Below are positions 21,666 to 32,855 of a DNA stretch of 64,000 nucleotides, one piece after another; position 1 is the stretch's first letter; each line of letters begins with the position of its first letter. The translations under genes and the position numbers were made by a program. The stretch spans positions 1-64,000 of the forward strand of contig WIDE01000114.1 in assembly GCA_015039315.1 (NCBI GenBank), read 5' to 3'. The notes beneath the pieces are model-generated. The model was not told the DNA's origin and did not search any database. It saw only the letters and a program-made list of their open reading frames with translations. This DNA comes from Clavulina sp. PMI_390. Lineage: Eukaryota > Basidiomycota > Agaricomycetes > Cantharellales > Hydnaceae.

Positions 21666-23634
21666 GGCCTAGAGGATTGGCGTAAGCTGAGTAGGCAGAA
21701 TTCTTCGAGAGCGTGATCGTTCGTACGTATGGAGCTATTTCCTGTTAAAGTGAGGAATGGGGAGACTCGACAAGTGGCTTTTGAGGACGATGCAGCCTGT
21801 CGACGAACGCAGACTTTAAATAGGGCAACTTAAGATAGGCAGTCAGCGCGCGGTCACTCCAGTCCATGGCCGACACGGAACCAGTCTGCCCGGGCGTTGA
21901 TAGAACTGAGTACTAGAAGCATAGAAATATATCCATCAGGAGTCTCGGTGTGTGATCGGCGGCCAAAAGTGAATGAGTCTTCAGTAGTGACGATACGCGT
22001 GACGGATGGTGACCTGTTGGGATCCACTGATCCCCCCCATCTTGCCTCGTCGTATCGCCTTCACGCGCGCGTAGCCATCCACTCGTTTTACGTACAGATG
22101 TCATCACGGATTATATCATGCCCTTCATGGCCGCTCCATCTCCTATCGTCGCGTTATCTGAACTCGGAAGCGTGATTGCATCATCGTCCAACTCAGGGAG
22201 GGTATGGCTTTCAATCCAGTGGGCGCCTCCTCTTCGTCTCACTGTCGAGTGAGCCGTACACAAAGGGTGGATTTCACGAACTGGCCAAAAAAGTCATTTC
22301 TTATCGACCTTGGCGTACCAGTAAGTGCTGCACACAAGGGTTGGATTGATTCAGAGAGCATGGCGGGGTCCTTTTGGCCCTCGTGTGTGGTGAGGAACGG
22401 CTGGGGAACTCTAGTTGTATCATTGGATCGTTATCGAGGATGGCCGGGCCCTCGTGGTTTCTCCTTTCTCGAGCTGATCATCGTGCTTCTCTGTGAGCCT
22501 ACTCTCTATAGCTTCCTCATCTAGACCCCGTACCAATATATTTCTCCGATACACGCGTGTTTATCTTTCCTTCAAATTCAGGTATATAATGCACTGAAAT
22601 TTTGCTACAGTGGAACGTCGATACCAAAACATCCTGAGCGATTACTTCTTGGGCCCACAAGCAAATCAGCCCAACCCCAATACCATCTCTAGGGGCGATA
22701 TACTAGTTTATTTTAGAGAGTATGAAGACGCCCGCTGTCTCTCATCGTAATTATCCGTACTTCGCCTCGAACGTGACTACATATCAAGAGAGCACAGGCG
22801 TTGATGCTCAGATGTCTACCTAGATGTTTCAGATTTACCGATGGCTTCCCTAGGGGGTTTTGGCGTTATCTGCATATACGATCTTCCTCGTTGCTGCCGG
22901 AGCCTCCTGACAAGGAGCTCGCTGTGTGTTCTAGCTCTTCTTTCGGTTTTCATATTTATTACTTCTTGTCACTCACTACTTGTTTTTTTCGCTGATCCCT
23001 CATGTCCCTCGAGTTGCCAATCTCAAAAAAGGTTCCCCGCATCCTTTATTCGCCATTTACATATCGCATATTTGCACATGCATCGCAGCAACCTCCATCA
23101 ATTGTTCATTTTCTCAAATTCTTCTCTTGGTCGCCCGCTTTTGACTATAGGCTCACTGGCGGGCGAACACCTAGGGCTGACTCAAGCAATGGGCGGCAGG
23201 TAAATAGGTATGATATATCGATGATAGTATGCCGGAAGCGAGAGCGAGAAGAGATATCAAACATCGAAAGCCACCAGACGGCACACGACATGAAACCGCT
23301 CCCTTCACAATCAAGAAAAAGGGGGAATGCGGAGGATACCATGGTCGTCATAAGGAAAGAGAAAAAAGGACATAAGACGAGAAAAACGGAAATAAGGAGT
23401 GGGGCGGGGGTAGAGAGGGGCGCAGATAGGGGAGAGCGAGAATATAGGGGGAAAAACGAAGAACGAACACGTTGAGCAAAATTGATCGCAGTCAGTGATC
23501 AAGTTGTCAACGCGAACGAAGGGAAGGAGTGGCCAGAGTTAAACAGGACTGGTGTGGTAGGAGCAAGAGGTAGGGATATAGGTGCCATCAAGGGCGAGAG
23601 AATAGATAACGTGAAGATAACGTCAGGGGCGGGC
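21666..23634. other. 2 kb intergenic region
   Basis: Starts with the promoter of PLAC8 paralog 4 (TATTTAAAG on the minus strand at 21814-21822) and ends with the septin 3' UTR. Open frames at 22204-22524 and 22841-23203 have no recognisable motifs. A purine-rich, GA-repeat-like stretch lies at 23220-23480. No gene supported. Confidence 0.5.
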
Positions 23635-25558
23635 TTAAGTTCGCAGGAAGCCCTTCTTCTTGGTCTATAGATACGTGAGATAACGTCAGCAAGAAGCACG
23701 CTAACATAGAAGCAGAAATAAAGAAAAGAAAAAACACGTACGTTCTTCTCGGGGGTGAGAGGTCGGCCGCTCTCGAGTCGTCGCTTCTTCTCCTCGAGCT
23801 CGAGCCTCTGCTTCTCCAACGCCTCCTTCATCTCACGATGACGGGCGTAGAGCTCCTCCTCGCTCTGTTTCAGTTTGGCCTCCTTCTCCTGGACCTTCTG
23901 CTGGAAGACCATCTTCATCTCCGCCTCCATCTTGGCGAGCTTGGCCTCGTGCAGGCCACGCTCCTCAGCAGCCTTCGCGGCAGGGCTGAAAGAGAGAGAA
24001 GGAAGAGGTACGAGTTAGGGGCAAGCTAGTCGTACGTGAGGAAGCAGGACGTACTTGATCTCCTTGAAGACGCTGGTGTCTTGGGTGACACCCATGCCGA
24101 GCAGCTTCTCCGATCGGTAGTTCTCGTACAACACGGCATTGGTATGCTCGCGGAGCTCCTCCATGTACGTGCGCACGAGCATCTGGCGGAGCTTGACGAA
24201 GTCACAGTGGTCTTCGTTGTCAACCTCGATAACACCCCATGGGTATGCACGGCCCCGAACACTCCTGCCGTCCGCAGTCTTCACCTCCTGGTTCGAGCCC
24301 ACAACAGCGAAGGGAATTTTGGACTGTAATTCCCAATACGTGAGTCCACCTTCAGAAGGCCCCGCGGAGAAATGAAAAATAACGTACAGCAATTTCCTCG
24401 TTTTCAGCAATGGTCTCCTCATCCTCGTTGTCGTAGATGGGAGCCTGGAAGATCTGGATGTTGTGGTGGTCAATATCCTTGAGAACCTGTATTATAAAAG
24501 TGAGCGGTCAGTCGCGTTCATTTGGGTGTGAAAGTCTGGTGAACGTACACGTTGCTTGAACGCAACAATCTCGTCGTCGGTGAGAGTGTCGGCCTTTGCG
24601 ATGACAGGTATCAGGTTGACCTTGGTGTGCAGTCTTCGCATGAACTCAATGTCAATCTGCTTGAGACTTTACGTCCAAAGAAGCAAGAGAGGACCGACGT
24701 CACGAGACATGGAGATAATTTCAGCGAGCTGCCGCGAAGTGGCCGGATGAACAGAGATAGTGAGAAGGAAGCTACGTACGCGTGACCGGTGGGCTGGATG
24801 AAGTAAAGGCAGGCGTGGACGCGGTTATCGACCAGCTTTTGTCGGTTGACGCGGTTTTCTTGCTCGAGGTAGGCATCGAAGCGGGCTTCAATGTTCTCCA
24901 GGATGGGCTTCCAGCTATAACAATTTGAAAAATATAATATTTTAGTCCGCAGCGCGACGAGGGTGCATAAAGAGAGGAAAGCACCTGTTGTCGTTGTTGA
25001 CAAAGTCGCCGAAACCCGGGGTATCCACGACGGTCAGACGCAGACGGACGCCATTCTCGTCAATGTCTGCAAAACAGGGACCATGAGGCGCAAATCCACG
25101 GGAAAAAGCTGAAGAATGGACAACTGACCTGCACTGATGCTCTCAATGGCCACCGTGCTGGGTCGTTCCGCGCTGGGAGGCAGAGGCTCCTTCTCTGGGT
25201 AGAGTTCCGTGGCGAACAACGTGTTGATCAATGTCGACTTGCCGAGCCCAGACTCGCCTAGAATGTTCGCCAATCCGTCAGACGGTGCATATATACTTCT
25301 GGAGCACTACGTAGTTGTCAGAAGAGCAGACTCACCAACAACCATGGCGGTAAATTGGAAACCCTTGCGAACACTTTTGCGGTGAACCTGGTTTGGCAGG
25401 TTCGCGAAGCCGACGTAGCCCATGAGCTTTTTTCGAACCGCACCGCCACTGGGCAGCGAGCCATTGGGGCCAGCGGCGCTGCGGCCGTTGGCGACGGGGT
25501 CCGCCGAGCCGTTGGTGTACGCGTTGGTGTGAGCGCTAGCGGAGTCGACTTCACTCAT
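23635..25558 (-). CDS. cdc3: Septin, CDC3-type, 442 aa
   Basis: Cytoskeletal GTPase that assembles into hetero-oligomeric filaments at septa and sites of polarised growth. Nine exons (25336-25558, 25129-25257, 24985-25066, 24780-24914, 24549-24666, 24388-24486, 24055-24323, 23742-23985, 23635-23664) sum to 1,329 bases. Visible in order: a variable Ala/Asn/Gly-rich N-terminus; the polybasic lead-in [21 protein letters not shown]-loop GESGLGKS split by intron 1; switch [32 protein letters not shown] (G4); [12 protein letters not shown] of the septin unique element; YENYRSEKL; and a ~90-residue C-terminal coiled coil of Glu/Lys heptads. YVGFANLP and the position of the coiled coil place it in the CDC3 (Spn1) group. 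The gene symbol is by similarity only. It is divergent from U2A' with 309 bases between starts. Confidence 0.94.
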
Positions 25559-25867
25559 GGCTGACGGTGGAATGAGGGAGGGGAGTGCGAGTTGAACGTA
25601 ATAAGACCGTTTGGTGGTGAAAGGAGAAGCGCAGACGGCGGGGGCGACGTGCGTTGGCCGAAACTGATAATTTCGAGCGCAAAGGGTCTGTGCGTGACAG
25701 GTTGTGTCACAACTCTGTCGCATCCCCTCCGCTGCTATTTGGTGTGTATTCCAGTTTTCGCATCACACGACGATCACGAGTTGGTGCTTTAATTGATTCT
25801 TATATGAATTCAAAGGCATTACTCTGTGGAACGTCTCTAAAACAGGAGCAGACTCCTTGTTGCAAAC
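25559..25867. promoter_or_regulatory. Divergent promoter, septin / U2A'
   Basis: 309 bases separate the septin ATG (25558, -) from the U2A' ATG (25868, +), so both promoters must lie here or overlap the leaders. No clear TATA is visible on either strand. Confidence 0.5.
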
Positions 25868-26960
25868 ATGAAGCTCACACCTGAACTGATTGCATCTTCG
25901 CCATCGTTCCTAAATACCCTGAAAGATCGCCAACTGGACCTGAGGGGTGAGTAATATCCTTTGAAGTTATGGTCTACCCTTTCACAGCTGCTTGACCTAG
26001 CTTTGCCTCTCGTTATTCCCAGGTCACAAGATCCCAGCCATCGAGAATCTTGGTGTCACAAAGGTGTGCACCCGAGCCTGTTCTCTATCATCTCATACGG
26101 TCATATCAAAAGAACTATTGACCCATCGATTCGATGTACTTTGTGGCACTTTCCACATTGTTTCCACATCTATCACGCCGCGTCTATCCTGTTAGGATCA
26201 ACACGACACGATTGACTTCACCGACAACTCCATCACCACTCTCTCAAACCTTCCGTTATCGCCACGCTTAAGAACTTTGATCTTCACGAACAACTCGATA
26301 CACGCTATCCACCCCTCAATACATCAATCGGTCCCCAACCTCACCACATTGATCCTCACGAACAATGCGTTTGTTGAGCTCGGCGATCTTGAGGTTCGTA
26401 TTCGCCACTTTCATCGCATCTATTTGTCCTGATGTAACACGACGTGCTGTACAGGTTCTGGGGAAATGTCGCAAGCTAGAATATTTGAGCCTGTTAGGTT
26501 GCCCGGTACGCGAAAAGAAGTGGTATCGTGCATGGGTGATATTCGTCTGCAAATCTCTTCGTGTACTTGACTTTGAGCGTATCAAGGATAAAGTACGTCC
26601 ATCTTCCTCTAACTCGGCTCTTGTATCGTCTTTATACTTACTCTTAACGTTCTGCCGTTGCGCGTGGCATTCTAGGAACGAAAAGCCGCCAAACAGTTGT
26701 TCCTCACACCCGATAAGCTCCCTACATCTCTAGCGACAACCATCTCAGGGACTCGGACAACTGCCGCCACTGCGCTTGCTGCGCAGACGAACGAGTCGCT
26801 CTTGTCGTCGACAGCACGGTCCATTGCACCAGGTTCGGCGGGCAGGCTCATGACTGCTGCTGAAAAGGACCGGATCCGCGAGGCGATCAAGAGCAGCAAG
26901 AATGCAGAGGAAGTGAGGAAGCTGGAGCAGCAGTTGAGGGAGGGGTATATCCCCGCATAG
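25868..26960 (+). CDS. lea1: U2 small nuclear ribonucleoprotein A' (U2A'), 246 aa
   Basis: Leucine-rich-repeat protein that, with U2B'', binds stem-loop IV of U2 snRNA. Five exons (25868-25946, 26023-26063, 26196-26393, 26455-26592, 26676-26960) sum to 741 bases. The order is diagnostic: MKLTPELIASSPSFLNTLKD, RQLDLRGHKIPAIENLGVTK, DQHDTIDFTDNSITTLSNLP (the DxxDxIDFTDN signature of the family), further LRRs (LRTLIFTNNSI, LTTLILTNNAF), the LRR cap CRKLEYLSLLGCPV, and YRAWVIFVCKSLRVLDFERI. A basic helical tail ends RKLEQQLREGYIPA. Length fits the family (about 240-255). The U2 snRNA gene that this protein should bind lies about 10.6 kb to the left. Confidence 0.95.
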
Positions 26961-27708
26961 CTTACCCCGCCCCTTTTCATCTGTGCTCGAGTCGGGTGCG
27001 TGTGCCGCGTCAACGGCGGGTGAATATTATTCTGTTCGTGTTTTGCTACCGGGTGGCGAGGTGCATGTATATGTACCTTGGCACTTGAAAAAAAAATGTA
27101 CTTCTCCCCTCTCTTGCTGCTGCGGAGAAGGGGTTTCTCGTGTGTCGTGGCTGCTGCGAGCATGTTTATGACTGTCCGCATGATCCTCTTATCAAGCTCG
27201 GTAGTTCGATCGGTCAATGAATGATTCTTATGATTTTGTGGCTGGCGTATTGGAGAGAGAAGGGGGAAAATACCTCCGTTGTAATGTAAAAGCCCAATGT
27301 GCTGGCCAAGCACACAAGACCAATATACTAATTTTAGTTCTCCCTCCTCGTATGGATGTATAGGAAGCCAAGCTTTGCTAGCGTAGCATTTGCAATAGGC
27401 ACAGGCCATTTTACAAATATCGTTGTGTGTTCGGTGAATCTTCTCTTCTCTGTGGAAGGAGTGAGTGCGGCACTCCCGGGCGCTTTGGCGTCATCTGAAT
27501 CTTGTGTTTCTGTTCAATTACATTACATAGCTGTGGTGCTGCGGGGCTTGCATCCATCATCAGCATCTCTCTCACTCTTTCTTCCTTCCTTTCTCCCAAC
27601 TTGTATTCCTTGTAGACCCTACGCGCTCCCCTCCGTACTAGACACCGCACTCCTTCGTGGGTGGTTCGCGCAGCCCACACGTTGCCGCCGGCACCAACCC
27701 CCCTCAAG
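26961..27708. other. Intergenic
   Basis: 3' UTR of U2A' and promoter of the glycosyltransferase gene. Open frames on the minus strand here are antisense shadows. A pyrimidine-rich leader covers 27560-27700. Confidence 0.5.
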
Positions 27709-29608
27709 ATGCTGCCACTCCCATCCACAACAAACATCGCCGACCATGCGTCAGGAAGACTGGGTCTCTCCAAGCGTGCTCTCAAGTTTCTCTTCGCCGC
27801 CGTGCTAGCTGTAACGTTCTTTGGCATCTTCACCTACCAACCCTTCTCTATCTCCTCCGAACTTTCTTCACCGGGGACCATCGACCTTTCCAGCCTCGAG
27901 CGCATCCTGGAAGAGCACGCCTCTTCACACGTCGTGGGTGCAGAACACAAACTACCTCAACATGACAGCTCGTCTGTTGGAGATGGAGATGAACACCAGC
28001 CACTGTCCGAGCTGGGCTTTGATGCAGACGAATCCTTCCGCCTCGGCACCCTCTCCAAGCCAGAGTATCGCGCTGAACTCGAAGACTTTGTCAACACTGG
28101 CTTCCCTGCCAAGTACAAGACGGATGCGCTGGACTCATTAGAGAGGACGCTGGGCGATTCAGGCGCAGACACAAAGTTCCCATCAATACCTCACAAGTAA
28201 GTGAGCCACACAAGCAACACACCCAACTGTTGGATTGACCTTGCCTCCTCCCATCAACCATACATCGATTCGGCCATGCAACCTCCGTGCTACTCTGACA
28301 ACGCCCCCTCGACCTTCTCAACCGCACCACACTCACAACAAAAATAGAATATGGCAAACTGCCAAGAATGAGAACCCCAACACCTTCCACAACTGGCAGG
28401 ACCAGGTCGGGTTCGATTACACCTTTATGAATGACGCCGATTCGGATGCATGGATGAAGAAAAACTTTGACGGCTCTAAAATTCTGTGGACATGGCAACA
28501 CTTGCCATCAGGAATCCTTGTACGTATTATCATCATTATTCTTTTTTTTTCGCTTCTTTTTCTTCTCCGCAGCAAGCTCGCTCGCTCGCTCGGGCTGCCG
28601 ACGCAGCGGTATGGAAATCTGTTTCGTCAACTCATCATTTAATCCCTCTTCCTCTTCCCAGCGATCGGATTACCTGCGGTACATCGTCGTGTGCTTTGAG
28701 GGCGGGATATACTCGGACACCGACACTCTGCTCCTCAGAGACTTCTCCAATTGGGGGACAACAGACCCTGATGAACGAATCAAGGGTAATGGGCCCGCGA
28801 GTCTCATCGTGGGTATCGAAGCGGATGTGTACGTCTCTGTCTAGTAACTATCGTGATAAAGATGCTAACATGGTGTTATGACAGTGGTGGGCGAGAAGAT
28901 TGGCACTCGGTGAGTGGTTTACTACTTGTGCCCCGTTCCTACGTTCTAACCCAACTCCATTCCTTTTTTCGCACATGTAGTGGTGGCCACGACCACTCCA
29001 GATTGCTCAATGGACCCTCGCGGGTGCACCATTCCAGCCCGCACTCATCGATGTCCTCCGCAAAATCTACCTGCGATGCGCCGATATTGAGGACTGGAAG
29101 AAAAAGGAAGGTCTAACTGGTGCTGCGGGTGATCAAAGAATACGGGATGCGATAATGAATGATGAAGTCGTTGGAAGTGTCATGGAGTGGACTGGTACGT
29201 CGGACTCAGCCGAGGACTGCGATCTTGGGGTCTGATAGTTGTTTGTGTAGGTCCTGGTGTCTTCACTGATGGTATAATAAGGTGCGTTACAGTAACTGAT
29301 CGTCCTGGGGTGTATACTTACGCGACTTTTGTTGCTGCAGGTACTTGCGAGTACAGTTTGGCGTAAAATGGCCCGACCTCAAAGACCGGAGAAAGCCAAC
29401 TCGGTGGCGGGAAGCCGTCGTCCTACCCGTAACAGGTATGCCCAATTACCAGTCCTCGTACCTCGCACAATGACTCACACCCTTGCCCCGTCTGTTTGCG
29501 TGATTAGGATTCGCTCCTGGGATCGGGATGTTTAATGCAGGTGGGACAAATGACCCACAAGCGATGGTACAACATTGGTTCTACGGGTCATGGAAGCACG
29601 GGACGTAA
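27709..29608 (+). CDS. Och1-like GT32 glycosyltransferase, 430 aa
   Basis: Golgi type II membrane enzyme of glycosyltransferase family 32, related to the alpha-1,6-mannosyltransferase Och1 that initiates the outer N-glycan chain. Eight exons (27709-28196, 28348-28519, 28662-28828, 28885-28909, 28981-29194, 29251-29281, 29341-29435, 29508-29608) give 1,293 bases. Two exons are very small (25 and 31 nt). Seen: a short cytosolic N-terminus; a membrane anchor ALKFLFAAVLAVTFFGIFTY (about residues 24-43); a long acidic stem; IWQTAKNENP; then DYLRYIVVCFEGGIYSDTDT with the DxD motif that binds the metal-nucleotide sugar; QWTLAGAPFQP; and C-terminal GPGVFTDGIIRYL and HWFYGSWKHGT. The family is certain; mannose as donor substrate is inferred. 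Confidence 0.9.
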
Positions 29609-29952
29609 GCTTTGGTGTGGTAATCGGACTATCTCGACTTTTTTGTGGTGTATCTGTGATTGCTCGGCCTTGTACCCTACTACCAGCTTGTTAACGCTTT
29701 ATCTTTATCCCAAAATACCATATCCTAATACACTCTACCAATGATTTTCTGTACGATCCTTCTCAAAAGCTCATTGGGATGCCGAGTTTGTTGGCTTAAT
29801 GTGCTCAGTCACGTTGTTCAGAGGTGGTGACTCAGACCGCAAAACACCTACTATCGCCTATCTTTATTTTTTTCATCTCTCTGACTCGATTTCTGTTCTT
29901 CTGTACCTTTTCATTTTATCTCTACTCCTTGCTCCTCCTGCACTGCCCTATC
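29609..29952. other. Intergenic
   Basis: 3' end of the glycosyltransferase gene and a T/C-rich leader of the permease gene (29860-29950). Nothing else seen. Confidence 0.5.
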
Positions 29953-32354
29953 ATGTCCTCCGAGAAACGAACGACAGAGACGCCGATCAGCCCTCCATCG
30001 GAGACTCCACCATTGCGGCGATCGAGCTCGGGACTTTCAGAGGCCGATGCGCGAACATCGAAGAAATACGCCGCTTTTGGGAACATCCCCCTCAGTCATG
30101 CTCCCCAGGGCCAGAGCTCGCGCTGGGATGTGCTGACGGATAAACTGCTAGGGTGGAGTGTCGAGAGTCGAGGGTGAGTTACTGCATATTCCTTTGCTCG
30201 TGTGTGCGTGATCGGCGATGTTGTGATTCTCCTCTCTCGACCATCACGCCGAGATTGGGCTAAAATCGCGACATCGTGAAACTATTCTGACGCTTGCTGA
30301 GCCTCTCTTTGTTATTTTGATAGTATCCTGCCTGTTCCTCCAGAGCAGAGAACCGATCCGCAATTCTGGAAGGTATTCTTCTTGTGGCTCTCCGCGAACC
30401 TCAACATCCTCTCGTACGTCAGCTTGACGCACCCCACTGCTCATAACTCCCCATCTTCCGATCCAACTAAGAAGGTATATATTCTGGCTATCGTAGTTTC
30501 AGTGCAGGGACTCTGGGTCCCATTGCTTTTGGGCTCAACCTCAAAGATTCATTCGGCGTTATTGTGGGGTTCAATGTCCTAGGATGTCTTCTCCCTGCCT
30601 ACTTGTAAGCCTTCTTCTTCCCTCTACTCCCCGTTAGATTACCGACCTTCATGCTATCCCAGCGCTACGTTTGGCCCTAAGCTCGGCCTCCGTCAAATGT
30701 GTCAGGCTCGGTACTCGTTTGGGTTCTACTGGGTTACCATCCCCGCATTCCTCAATTCCACTACGATGTTTGGGTTCATGGTCCTCAATTGTATCCTGGG
30801 AGGCCAAACGCTGTCGAGTGCGTCCATCGCGATGGCGAGCGATGGTACGCCTGCTGGCGGAGGCATGAGCTGGGATGTGGGCATTGTCGTCGTCGGCATC
30901 GTGTCGCTCTTCGTGAGTTCTATTGGTCGGATTTTACTGTTAAGCCGACTGACATTATGCGATGACCGGTTGCTAAAATATAGATCTCGTTCTGTGGTTT
31001 CCGAGTCCTGAATTTGTGAGAAGGATCATATTTCACCATAAAGCCAGACATCACGTCCTAACCCTCAATTGTATCTAGGTACGAAAGGGTCGCGTGGCTA
31101 CCCATCCTGATAGTCTACTGCATCGCGCTTGGTGTGAGCGGGAAAGACCTTATCTCGAGTTCTCCAGCACTACCAGAGCACGGAAGTGCTCAGCAGATTC
31201 TCACATTCGGAGCATCTATCGCCGGCTTTGTGATCTCGTACTGTCCTTTATCGTCCGATTTTACCTCGTACTTCCCGCCCCATGTTCCCGGGTGGAAAGT
31301 ATTCCTCAGCACCTTTGCCGGGCTGTTTCTCCCTACGGTATGCCATGATTTCCCCCTCACACGAGAGTAAACGGCGACGGCCAAGTGCTGAGCGCTTCCC
31401 GTTCCCAGGTCCTTGTCCAGCTGCTGGGAGCAGCCTTTGCGACTGCACTCCTGACGAATCCCGCGTGGACGAATGCCTACAACTCGGCCGGGCTTGCAGG
31501 TCTATTCCATATCATTCTGCTCCCTGCCGGTCCAGGCTTTGCGCGCTTCCTGCTGGTCGTGCTGGCCTTCTCTGTAACCGCCAACGTAGCCCCGACCCTG
31601 TATTCGTTCAGCCTTTCGGCCCAGACGACGCTTCCGTTCGACTGGATCGTGCGGGTACCGAGGTTTATCTTCTCGTTTGTGTGTACCGCCGCACTGGTGC
31701 CGATATCGATCGTGGCATCCACGCGGTTCTACAGTGCACTGAACAATTTCTTGGGGCTGATATCGTGAGTCAAAATTTTGAGGTCGTTTGGTTTTCCGCA
31801 GTAGCAGGGGGGGCAGCGAGCAGTAGCGATGTTTCTGTGCGGCTTAATGGGGACGTAAAAGCTGATATTCATATATATTGCTTTCGCTCTCTTAGGTATT
31901 GGTCCGCGTGTTTTGGCGCAGTTGTTACCGTGGAGCACCTGGTGTTCCGTAGAGGCTCCTTTGCGAATTATCGGGTAGAGGATTGGGATCGTGCAAGGCG
32001 GCTGCCGCCTGGATATGCGGCGATCCTTGGGGCGGTGACGGGTATTGGGATTATTGTGTTGTGCATGGATCAGGTGAGAGACCCTGTTTTGTGCTCGTGT
32101 GCTTCTTTTTTTGGAGAGAGGAGGAGGGGCTAGGCTGTTGCTGCTCCCGAGATATGCTGTTTCTTTCTTCTGCTGCCTTTGTGCGGCGTGTCGTTGAAGG
32201 GCTCAGGACTCATCGTGTCCTTTCTTTGTAGGTCTGGTTCGTTGGGCCGATCGCAAAGACCACAGGAGACATTGGATTTGAGATTGGATTTGCAGTGTCA
32301 GCATGCACGTATGCTGTGCTCCGAGGTATTGAGCAGAGAATTGCTCATCGTTGA
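29953..32354 (+). CDS. NCS1-family purine-cytosine permease, 536 aa
   Basis: Plasma-membrane proton symporter for purines and cytosine (Fcy2/Fcy21 type). Nine exons (29953-30173, 30324-30413, 30503-30604, 30663-30912, 30984-31015, 31079-31337, 31409-31764, 31896-32073, 32232-32354) total 1,611 bases, in phase. Seen: a hydrophilic, Ser/Thr/Pro-rich N-terminus; PPEQRTDPQFWK before the first membrane segment; LSANLNILSAGTLGPIAFGL, where NxxxxxAGTLG is the NCS1 helix-1 signature; GPKLGLRQMCQARYSFGFYW, the helix 2-3 loop conserved in the family; SYCPLSSDFTSYFP; TLYSFSLSAQT; and a final helix with CTYAVLRGIEQRIAHR. About 12 helices are expected and the hydrophobic blocks fit. Which base is carried cannot be read from the sequence. 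Confidence 0.92.
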
Positions 32355-32855
32355 AGCGGCCCGGAAGCACTGGATGGGCTTTGTGTTTCTAGTTGCCCCC
32401 GTTGTAAAAGTCAGCCCTGGAGTGCCAACTCCGCATATATAAATAATAGAGAAATTGTTTTCCAGTTTTTTCTTTTTCGTTATTTTCACTCCGCGTGCTT
32501 GCCAACCACGGTCGGACTGAATTGACATAACTGCGAGAGGGGCGTGTAGTTTGTGCCAGTTTGGCCCCCTTTGCCACTGCCATAGCCTCCACACGCGCTC
32601 AGAGCCGTGCCTCTCCCTCGACGTCGGTGACGCCAACGACGACCCAGGGCTTTGCCCCCCTTCTGCGTCGCTACTGCTCTCGGCCGTTGCACTCGAGCGA
32701 CCCTGGTGCTGTTTGTTGCGCACGTTGCGCTTCTTGCTCTCGTCGCTAGATCGGTGCTCCCGCCCAAGTGTCCCTGCTGCCGCTATCGCTAGCTCCTTAG
32801 CTGTCATCCCCCACTTCACCCCCAACGTCTCTGCTCATCGTCAGCATCGCCTTCC
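32355..32855. other. Intergenic, MAPKKK promoter
   Basis: 3' UTR of the permease, then a long pyrimidine-rich leader (about 32530-32855) upstream of the kinase ATG. A 175-codon minus-strand frame here has no recognisable motif. Confidence 0.45.

Noticed and set aside
21897..22524. Pair of plus-strand frames with repeated CACAAAGGGTGGAT / CACAAGGGTTGGAT
   Set aside because: The two short similar stretches are imperfect and isolated; no terminal repeats or coding domain to support a mobile element.
26672..27409. 245-codon minus-strand frame
   Set aside because: Antisense to the last exon and 3' UTR of U2A'; no recognisable motif.
32298..32825. 175-codon minus-strand frame upstream of the MAPKKK
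   Set aside because: It lies opposite a pyrimidine-rich leader; no motif, and Ser/Arg/Gly composition expected from the complement.
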